Positions 1 to 5,462 of a DNA stretch of 5,462 bases are shown one piece after another. Numbering within the stretch: position 1 is the stretch's first letter; each line of letters opens with the position of its first letter. A model generated the notes under the pieces. That model had not been told where the DNA came from. It did not search any database and saw only the letters and a list, made by a program, of their open reading frames with translations. The DNA is taken from contig JAGODU010000239.1 in the NCBI GenBank assembly GCA_017998095.1, positions 1-5,462 on the forward strand, in the 5' to 3' direction. A program made the translations under genes and the position numbers. This DNA is from Prolixibacteraceae bacterium. Its GTDB lineage: Bacteria > Bacteroidota > Bacteroidia > Bacteroidales > Prolixibacteraceae.

Positions 1-2
1 TG

Positions 3-2447
3 CATACTTTCCTCAACCTGATGATGTCGGAGCCTGAAATATCAAGGCTGCCTGTGATGATCGATTCATCAAGGTTTGATGTTATAGAAACCGGACTTCA
101 ATGCCTGCAGGGCAAATCGATAGTAAACTCTATCAGTTTGAAAGAGGGTGAAGAGAAATTCAAAGAGCAGGCACGCAGGATTTTGCAATACGGAGCAGCA
201 GTTGTTGTGATGGCCTTTGATGAAACCGGACAGGCAGATACTCTGCAACGTCGTAAGGATATTTGCCGGAGAGCTTACAGTATACTTACCAGAGAAGTTG
301 GTTTCCCTGCTGAAGATATCATTTTCGACCCTAATGTCCTTTCCATTGGAACAGGGATTGAAGAACATAACAACTATGCCGTTGATTTCATTGAAGCGAC
401 CAGATGGATAAAGGAAAACCTTAAATATGCAAAGGTAAGCGGCGGGATAAGCAATATTTCATTTGCCTTCAGGGGCAACGATGCTGTCAGGGAAGCAATG
501 CATTCAGTTTTCCTGTTTCATGCAATAAAAGCAGGACTTGATATGGGTATTGTCAATCCCGGTATGCTTCAGATTTATGATGAAATACCCGCAGAGCTGC
601 TCACTTTAACTGAAGATCTGGTTCTCAACAGGCGTCCCGATGCAACACAGCGCTTGCTCGACTATGCAGAAAACAATAAGAATCAAAACGGTCAGGTGCT
701 TGTACTTGATGAATGGCGTTCACTGCCTGTTCTGAAAAGAATAGAACACTCGCTGGTCAAGGGAATTGCCGATTACATAGAATCTGACCTGGAAGAAATA
801 CTGAATGACTTTTCACCTAAGCTTAAAATCATTGAAGGCCCGCTGATGAGCGGGATGAATGTAGTCGGGGAGTTATTCGGCTCAGGGAAAATGTTTCTTC
901 CTCAGGTAATAAAATCGGCCAGGGTAATGAAGAAGGCAGTTGCTTTTCTCCTGCCATATATAGAAGAAGAAAAAACAGGCAGTGAGCCGACTAATCAAAA
1001 GAAGGTTTTACTTGCTACCGTGAAGGGTGATGTTCATGATATCGGAAAAAACATAGTAGGGGTAGTCCTTGGGTGCAACAATTTTGAAGTTATCGACCTT
1101 GGGGTGATGGTACCTACAGAAAAGATTATAGAAGCTGCTTTAAACGAAAAGGTGGATATTATCGGTCTCAGCGGACTGATAACCCCTTCGCTGGAAGAAA
1201 TGGTAAATTTCGCCCGTAAAATGAAGGAAAGAGGCCTTGACATACCTGTTATGGTTGGAGGTGCAACAACATCGAAAGTACATACGGCAGTAAAAATAGC
1301 CCCGGAATATGTATCACCGGTGGTCCATGTTAAGGATGCTTCACTAAGTGCAGGGGTGGCAACAAATCTCATCAATAAGAATGAAGATTTCATTGCATCA
1401 GTTTCAAAAGATTATTCACATGTTAGAGAAATACATGCGGGAAGGAAGCCCAAAGAATACATTACTATTGAGGATGCAAGAAAAAACAGTTTTCAAACTG
1501 ACTGGAAGACTGTCAATATTTTAAAACCAAATAATACAGGGATTAAAGTGTTTTCAGGTTATCCACTTGAAGAAATTCGTGAATATATTGACTGGACATT
1601 CTTCTTTATGGCCTGGGAGATGAAAGGCACTTTCCCGGCTATACTTACCGACAAGAAGCAAGGTGATGAAGCACGCAAGCTTTTCATGGAAGCCAACAAT
1701 CTGCTGGATGAAATAGTAGAGAGGAAGCTTTTCAGGGCAAACGGAGTTGCCGGTATCTGGCCTGCTAATTCTATTGGCGACGATATTGAAGTATACAGTG
1801 ATGAAAACCGTTCCGAAGTGACAGGCAAATTTCATTTTTTAAGGCAGCAAATAAAGCATAAAGACGGAGCACCCGATGTTTGCCTGTCTGACTTTATTGC
1901 ACCGAAAGAATCGGGCATAATTGATTACATAGGAGGTTTTGCTGTTACAACAGGTGTAGGCATGAAAAAGTGGGTCGATGAAGCAAAGGAAGACGGTAAT
2001 GACTACCGTGCAATATTGCTGCAAACATTAAGCGACAGACTTGCTGAGGCTTTTGCTGAACTTCTTCACTTGAAAGTAAGAAAATCGGTGTGGGCTTATG
2101 CTTCTGAAGAAAACCTAGCAAAGGATGAAATAATTGCCGGTCAATACAGGGGCATACGTCCTGCAATGGGTTATCCGGCTTGTCCCGATCACACAGAAAA
2201 GAAAGAGCTTTTTAGGATGTTGAACGCTACTGAAATAACGGGTATCAGTTTGACCGAGAATTTTGCCATGTACCCGACTGCTTCAGTAAGTGGCTTGTAT
2301 TTTGCTCATCCTGAATCACATTATTTCGGTGTAGAAAAGTTGAGCAGGGATCAGATAAGTGATTATGCCGTAAGAAAAGGAATGTCGATAGAAGAAGTAG
2401 AAAGGTTTTTGAATGCAGATATAAATTACAATCCTTACAAGAAGTAA
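3..2447 (+). CDS. metH: Cobalamin-dependent methionine synthase, C-terminal part (5' end cut by window edge)
   Basis: This cytoplasmic enzyme moves a methyl group from 5-methyltetrahydrofolate through cobalamin to homocysteine, giving methionine and tetrahydrofolate. The frame is open to the left edge. The codons before the ATG at 21 still read as family sequence (HTFLNL, then MMSEPEIS and MIDSS), so that ATG is internal. By alignment from memory with the 1227-residue E. coli enzyme, about 415-420 residues are missing: the zinc/homocysteine domain and the first strands of the folate domain. Visible in order are the rest of the pterin-binding barrel (to about 600); the cobalamin cap ([14 protein letters not shown] from 837); the B12 domain, with the lower-ligand motif DVHDIGK (His codon 1035-1037), GLSGLITPS from 1164 and VGGATTS at 1254-1274; and the AdoMet-binding reactivation domain (about 1440 to the end), with YIDW (Asp 1590-1592), DRLAEAFAE (Glu 2046-2048) and RPAMGY at 2157-2174. 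All expected key residues are present, so the visible part looks functional. In some Bacteroidota the homocysteine domain is a separate gene, and the window cannot show which form this is. The 3' end overlaps the convergent PorP-family gene by 13 bp. Confidence 0.97.
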   Translation, partial: HTFLNLMMSEPEISRLPVMIDSSRFDVIETGLQCLQGKSIVNSISLKEGEEKFKEQARRILQYGAAVVVMAFDETGQADTLQRRKDICRRAYSILTREVGFPAEDIIFDPNVLSIGTGIEEHNNYAVDFIEATRWIKENLKYAKVSGGISNISFAFRGNDAVREAMHSVFLFHAIKAGLDMGIVNPGMLQIYDEIPAELLTLTEDLVLNRRPDATQRLLDYAENNKNQNGQVLVLDEWRSLPVLKRIEHSLVKGIADYIESDLEEILNDFSPKLKIIEGPLMSGMNVVGELFGSGKMFLPQVIKSARVMKKAVAFLLPYIEEEKTGSEPTNQKKVLLATVKGDVHDIGKNIVGVVLGCNNFEVIDLGVMVPTEKIIEAALNEKVDIIGLSGLITPSLEEMVNFARKMKERGLDIPVMVGGATTSKVHTAVKIAPEYVSPVVHVKDASLSAGVATNLINKNEDFIASVSKDYSHVREIHAGRKPKEYITIEDARKNSFQTDWKTVNILKPNNTGIKVFSGYPLEEIREYIDWTFFFMAWEMKGTFPAILTDKKQGDEARKLFMEANNLLDEIVERKLFRANGVAGIWPANSIGDDIEVYSDENRSEVTGKFHFLRQQIKHKDGAPDVCLSDFIAPKESGIIDYIGGFAVTTGVGMKKWVDEAKEDGNDYRAILLQTLSDRLAEAFAELLHLKVRKSVWAYASEENLAKDEIIAGQYRGIRPAMGYPACPDHTEKKELFRMLNATEITGISLTENFAMYPTASVSGLYFAHPESHYFGVEKLSRDQISDYAVRKGMSIEEVERFLNADINYNPYKK

Positions 2448-3367
2448 CGTGGTGATAATATCTTTTGTCCTTTAACTACGAAATCGTAGCTTATATATAT
2501 TTCGTGAGATCCGGTATTGTAATATCTTAAACGTGAGTTATTAAGGTCGTATGAATAGCCTATCTGAAGGTTTTCGTTTATCTGAACTCTGGCATGGGCT
2601 GCAATAGCATCACCAAAGCGGTAAGTAAGTCCAAACCATACTCTGTCGTATAGAATTGCTGTTGCACTAAGTTCAAGAGAAGCAGGCGAACCATTTACAA
2701 GTCGGGTCATCATACTGGCTTTCAGCTTCCAGAAAGGGTCATCAATAGTGAATACATAGCCTGTAGTAAGAAAAACGTGACGCTCTTCCTTCCCAAGAAT
2801 AACATTTTCGCTGTTGCGGATATTATTTCTAAGCAACTTGGGGACAGAAATACCAACATAGAAATCATTCGTAAAATAAAAAGCACCAAGACCGAAGTTC
2901 GGTAGTAAAATCTGGTTTCTTGGGTCGGCAGCAATATACGGGTCATATTCATACATCACCAAATTCATTAGGTTGATGTCGAAGAAGTTTAATCCGGCTT
3001 TCAAACCCAGAGAAATATTTCTTCCTTTTTTAAGATTGAAATATTTTGCATAGTCAACATATAAACCCATCTGATGAGAAGGTCCTATCTGGTCATCTAT
3101 AAGAGTTACACCAAGTCCTATATCATATTTTTCCCAGGGGGCATTTACAGAAAGGCTGGTAGTCATAGGGCTCCACTCCTGCCCTACCCATTGTTTACGA
3201 AAGATACCGTTAATATTTGTGAGGCCTTTGCTACCTGCATAGGCAGGGTTGATAAGTCCGGGGTTGTTCATATACTGGGTGAACATAGGATCCTGCTGTG
3301 CAAATCCTTTGAGCGAGAAAAGCACAAACAGCAGTATGATAATATTTCTTATTCCTGATCCCTTCAT
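2435..3367 (-). CDS. PorP/SprF-family type IX secretion system outer-membrane protein
   Basis: This 310-residue protein is predicted to sit in the outer membrane as a beta-barrel-like partner for T9SS substrates. Family members such as SprF of Flavobacterium johnsoniae are needed to secrete or attach one cognate type B substrate, and PorP of Porphyromonas gingivalis is the other founding member. Diagnostic features are seen directly: a signal peptide (Lys2, Arg7, hydrophobic IIILLFVLF, likely cleavage after GFA at residue 23), then the family's N-terminal signature [22 protein letters not shown] (residues 24-45, shown here only as the family landmark), many alternating aromatic/glycine strands, and the terminal YNTGSHEI and SPRYF motifs. 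The length is typical of the family. The ATG at 3365-3367 is chosen because it gives a compact signal peptide; a GTG at 3391 would add eight residues (MGYIWKDR) with no signal-peptide character. The start lies one base after the stop of the upstream sorting-domain gene, which implies co-transcription and probably translational coupling. Which substrate it serves is inferred from position only. Confidence 0.93.
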   Translation of the reverse strand: MKGSGIRNIIILLFVLFSLKGFAQQDPMFTQYMNNPGLINPAYAGSKGLTNINGIFRKQWVGQEWSPMTTSLSVNAPWEKYDIGLGVTLIDDQIGPSHQMGLYVDYAKYFNLKKGRNISLGLKAGLNFFDINLMNLVMYEYDPYIAADPRNQILLPNFGLGAFYFTNDFYVGISVPKLLRNNIRNSENVILGKEERHVFLTTGYVFTIDDPFWKLKASMMTRLVNGSPASLELSATAILYDRVWFGLTYRFGDAIAAHARVQINENLQIGYSYDLNNSRLRYYNTGSHEIYISYDFVVKGQKILSPRYFL

Positions 3368-3378
3368 CCTATCTTTCC
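3365..3378 (-). promoter_or_regulatory. Stop-start junction coupling the two T9SS genes
   Basis: On the minus strand the stop codon TAG of the sorting-domain gene (3371-3369) is followed by a single G and then the ATG of the PorP/SprF gene (3367-3365). A purine-rich GGAAAG lies just upstream (3378-3373), inside the last codons of the upstream gene, at a distance where it could act as a weak ribosome-binding site. Ribosomes finishing the first gene can probably restart directly on the second. The spacing is seen in the sequence; coupling is inferred. Confidence 0.55.
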
Positions 3379-5054
3379 AGATATAACCCACCTGATTTAA
3401 CCCTGTTCTTAGCGTATTTCAGGATATAATAATAAACTCCAACAGGCAGTGGTTGTCCGCCTAACTTATATTTTGAATTCGATTTGCCGTCCCAGTCGTT
3501 GGCATAGTTATTTCTCTCATAGACCTTATTACCCCAGCGGTTGTAAACGATGAATCCGTTTTCCGGGTATCTTTCAAGACCTGAAATAATATACCGGTCG
3601 TTATATCCGTCATCATTTGGTGTAAATACTTCCGGAGCAATTACAAGATCTTCAACATTAACAACTACAAGAGCAGTGTCGCAGATATTGTAAGCATCGC
3701 AGACAACATAAATGAATGAGTCCTGCCCCATGAAGTCGAAATCAGGGTTATAGTTCACCTCACCGTTATAGCTGTCAACATTTACATATCCGTTTTGCGG
3801 ATTAACTACGATGCTTAAAGTAGCCGGGAGCATTGAACTTGAGTCGTTAGCCATTACAGAAATCATAACCGGAATTTCAATACTTGTAGTAGCATGATCG
3901 GTAACGGCAATAGAGTTCCAGTCTTCAAGATAATCAGGAATGCCATTACCGTTCAGGTCACCCGGCTCATCGATGGTAGCAATACCATCGTTATCATCGT
4001 CATCATCAAGGAAGTTGGGTTTACCGTCCATATCGGTATCGGTGTCGCATAAATTGCCCGTACCAACGATATCTTCGTTAATATCGAGAATACTGTCGTT
4101 ATCGCTGTCTACGGTAGGATTGATGTTTACCTTAAGATAAACAACAGCTTCATTGGATATTACGCCTTCAATATTTGAAATTGTATATCGGAATGAGTCT
4201 GTCCCAAAGAAACACTTATCAGGAAAGTAAGTAATTTCTCCTGTTTTGGAATCGAAGTGAATATCTCCGTTAGAAACAGGAGTAAGAATATTAATGCTCA
4301 ATGAATCAATGGTTCCTTTAGTATCGTAATCGTTATAAGCAATCTCAATGATGTTTTCTATACCATACCAAACAGGAATAGTGTCATTAACGGCAACAAC
4401 TGCATCTTCCTTACAATCGGGGGCATCAAGCCTGACGATTTGTTCTTTGCTGCCCGGAATATCGTTAAAGACAACGTCAATATCGATAGCTGCAAGACTG
4501 GCAGGAATTGCATTAATTGATTTATTCCCTCCTGAAGGCCATTTTATAGTGCCTGATACAGGGGCATTATCAATAGTTTCAATAGTTTTACCTTGAAGAT
4601 CTTTAATAGTTATGTCCAGGTTGTTTAATGCGAAACCTTCAGCAGTAGCTTCCCATTTTATCCATGGAACTCCATCCTGGCAAAAGGCAGTTGCAGTAAG
4701 CTTTCCCGGAGGTTCAACAGAAAATGGCCATGCTTTACGATTTGAACATCCATTTTCTGCTGTCATAGTTACCATGAGGTAATATACTCCTTCAGAAAGC
4801 CATTTGACTTTAATTTCGTTTTCGCGGCCTTCACCCATAGAGATGATTTCGGCTTGTTCGCTTGTAGCGGGAACAGTATATTTGGGATCGGTAAAAACAG
4901 CCCATACTGTACTAAGGGTTCCGGGTTGTTTGGTAACCCTGTAATCTTTTGTGGAATTTAAAACAACAACGTGACGGGTCTGCCCTTTCAATAAAGAAGC
5001 CGGCCAAACCAGTATAAAAAACAATAAAAATGTATATAAAGTTCGTCGTTGCAT
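3369..5054 (-). CDS. Secreted multidomain protein with T9SS type B (gliding motility-associated) C-terminal sorting domain
   Basis: A 561-residue protein exported by Sec and then carried across the outer membrane by the T9SS, probably to the cell surface or medium. Its specific role is unknown; adhesion is a guess. Domains, by residue: signal peptide 1-24 (basic QRR, hydrophobic TFLLFFILVW, cleavage near LLKGQ); a PKD-like Ig fold at about 26-115 (KVKWLSEGVYYLMVTMTAENGC); a second beta-sandwich region at about 118-214; a cadherin/Big_9-like domain at about 218-310 (TGEITYFPD, FFGTDSFRYT); an Asp-rich thrombospondin type 3-like calcium-binding segment at 315-378 (DSDNDSILDINE, DTDTDMDGKPNFLDDDDDND, DLNGNGIPDYLED); a second Big_9-like domain at about 383-468 (NGEVNYNPD, GQDSFIYV); and the type B sorting domain at about 472-561 (PEVFTPNDDGYND, YNRWGNKVYE, WDG, PVGVYYYILK, terminal LYLER). 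Seven cysteines in the mature part could form disulfides. The ATG at 5052-5054 is preferred; an in-frame GTG at 5063 would add three residues. The PorP/SprF gene follows after one base, as sprF follows sprB. The protein is far shorter than SprB. Confidence 0.93.
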   Translation of the reverse strand: MQRRTLYTFLLFFILVWPASLLKGQTRHVVVLNSTKDYRVTKQPGTLSTVWAVFTDPKYTVPATSEQAEIISMGEGRENEIKVKWLSEGVYYLMVTMTAENGCSNRKAWPFSVEPPGKLTATAFCQDGVPWIKWEATAEGFALNNLDITIKDLQGKTIETIDNAPVSGTIKWPSGGNKSINAIPASLAAIDIDVVFNDIPGSKEQIVRLDAPDCKEDAVVAVNDTIPVWYGIENIIEIAYNDYDTKGTIDSLSINILTPVSNGDIHFDSKTGEITYFPDKCFFGTDSFRYTISNIEGVISNEAVVYLKVNINPTVDSDNDSILDINEDIVGTGNLCDTDTDMDGKPNFLDDDDDNDGIATIDEPGDLNGNGIPDYLEDWNSIAVTDHATTSIEIPVMISVMANDSSSMLPATLSIVVNPQNGYVNVDSYNGEVNYNPDFDFMGQDSFIYVVCDAYNICDTALVVVNVEDLVIAPEVFTPNDDGYNDRYIISGLERYPENGFIVYNRWGNKVYERNNYANDWDGKSNSKYKLGGQPLPVGVYYYILKYAKNRVKSGGLYLER

Positions 5055-5094
5055 GTTAAACACTATGCCCTGTATTAAGAGTAAGTGTAAAAAT

Positions 5095-5169
5095 ATTTAA
5101 ACACAAAGGCACAAAGCCACATAGTTAAGAAATCAAAACGCTGTGTCTTTGTGTCTTTGCATTTTAAAT
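5095..5169. repeat. Imperfect inverted repeat made of tandem 8-bp units, in the intergenic gap
   Basis: Two 18-nt arms, 5104-5121 and 5142-5159, pair at 16 of 18 positions around a 20-nt loop. The mismatches are at 5109/5154 (a G-T wobble on the plus strand) and 5117/5146. Outside the core, ATTTAAA (5095-5101) pairs with TTTAAAT (5163-5169) after a few unpaired bases, giving a 75-bp element. Each arm is a short tandem repeat of period 8: CACAAAGG then CACAAAGC on the left (5102-5117), and GTGTCTTT twice, exactly, on the right (5143-5158). It starts three bases after the stop of the right-hand gene, and on the minus strand the second arm is followed by T-rich sequence (TTTAAATATTTTT). It could therefore terminate that gene's transcript. 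It could equally be a copy of a dispersed palindromic (REP-like) repeat. No protein-coding potential is seen in 5055-5171. Confidence 0.8.
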
Positions 5170-5171
5170 TA

Positions 5172-5462
5172 TCATATCTCTTCGAGATCCGAAATGACAG
5201 GCATAACCGTAATACGGTGCTGTACCTTGTCGTTCGTATTATCACTGTCATTCAACAGTGTTTGTTCTTCTTTCTGATTGCGGACTTCAAGTGAAACAAT
5301 CTGCTCAGTACCTTCATAATTTCTCACCTGGAGAGTAACTATCACTTCATCATCGGAAGAAGGGACAGTATAAAGGTTTGAAGCATCAGCAACAAGCTGG
5401 CCTGCATTGACGTCTGTCACTGAAAGTATTGCAACATCAAGGTTCCATGAAGGGTCAATAGA
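5172..5462 (-). CDS. Unidentified protein, C-terminal 96 residues (5' end cut by window edge)
   Basis: The reading frame is open from the right edge (first visible residues SIDPSWNLDVAILS) to a TGA at 5174-5172. The GTG at 5420-5418 is not a convincing start, because the codons upstream of it continue the same beta-strand-like, aspartate-rich character. The fragment is acidic, has no cysteine and no membrane segment. It shows alternating hydrophobic strands (EVIVTLQVRNYEG, EQIVSLEVRNQ, HRITVMPVI) typical of an Ig-like or CARDB-like beta sandwich, separated by a polar loop (NDSDNTNDK). I do not recognise the family. Neither a type A nor a type B T9SS sorting domain is visible at its end. It runs in the same direction as the sorting-domain gene and lies 117 bp upstream of it, with the palindromic repeat between, so it may or may not share a transcript with it. 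An extracytoplasmic location is a guess from the fold-like pattern. Confidence 0.8.
   Translation of the reverse strand, partial: SIDPSWNLDVAILSVTDVNAGQLVADASNLYTVPSSDDEVIVTLQVRNYEGTEQIVSLEVRNQKEEQTLLNDSDNTNDKVQHRITVMPVISDLEEI

Noticed and set aside
21..26. ATG ATG as the start of an 808-residue MetH
   Set aside because: The six codons before it are in frame, have no stop and match the conserved sequence before MIDSS in the family, so these are internal methionines of a gene cut by the window edge.
1034..2166. Several open frames of 60-120 codons on the minus strand inside metH
   Set aside because: They lie antisense to strongly conserved MetH motifs and their translations show no domain, signal peptide or plausible composition.
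2476..2489. CTACGA-AA-TCGTAG inverted repeat 29 bases past the metH stop, as a metH terminator
   Set aside because: The stem is only 5-6 bp, it lies in the PorP/SprF coding sequence and is followed by alternating TATATA rather than a T run.
3368..3391. GTG at 3391 as the start of the PorP/SprF gene
   Set aside because: It would add MGYIWKDR before a good signal peptide and overlap the upstream gene by 23 bp; the ATG at 3367 gives the usual family N-terminus.
3940..4596. Plus-strand open frames inside the sorting-domain gene
   Set aside because: Ser/Leu/Ile-rich translations are mirror images of Asp- and Asn-rich coding on the other strand; no independent gene signal.
5102..5158. Tandem 8-bp units as a possible CRISPR array or direct-repeat operator array
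   Set aside because: The units are far too short for CRISPR repeats, have no spacers and form one palindrome; no cas gene is visible. A regulator-binding role cannot be excluded but nothing supports it.
1..5462. Defence system, toxin-antitoxin, insertion sequence, tRNA or riboswitch
   Set aside because: None of the protein families, terminal repeats or conserved RNA folds for these was seen. The metH 5' leader, where a cobalamin or SAM riboswitch could lie, is outside the window.

Overview
The window looks like a piece of a Bacteroidota chromosome. Two genes belong to families restricted to that phylum and its close relatives: a PorP/SprF-family outer-membrane protein and a secreted protein with the 'gliding motility-associated' type B C-terminal sorting domain of the type IX secretion system (T9SS). 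The base composition (moderately AT-rich) and the scarcity of clear Shine-Dalgarno sites fit the phylum. The class or genus cannot be fixed from what is visible.

Layout. Positions 3-2447 (+) hold the C-terminal two thirds of cobalamin-dependent methionine synthase (MetH); the gene is cut by the left edge. It converges with, and overlaps by 13 bp, a minus-strand pair. The first gene of that pair in transcription order is at 3369-5054 (-), a 561-residue exported multidomain protein with Ig-like domains, an Asp-rich calcium-binding segment and a T9SS type B sorting domain. One base later comes 2435-3367 (-), the PorP/SprF-family protein. Upstream of the pair, 5055-5171 is a 117-bp gap. It carries a strong imperfect inverted repeat built from tandem 8-bp units. 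Beyond it, the right edge cuts an unidentified minus-strand gene whose last 96 codons are visible (5172-5462).

How the genes relate. The sorting-domain protein and the PorP/SprF protein are arranged like sprB-sprF of Flavobacterium johnsoniae: a type B T9SS substrate followed at once by its dedicated outer-membrane partner. The likely reading is a co-transcribed and co-translated surface-protein module. MetH is a housekeeping enzyme on the other strand and there is no sign that it is functionally linked. No mobile element, CRISPR array, tRNA, rRNA or defence system was seen. The most interesting items are the secretion pair and the palindromic intergenic repeat.
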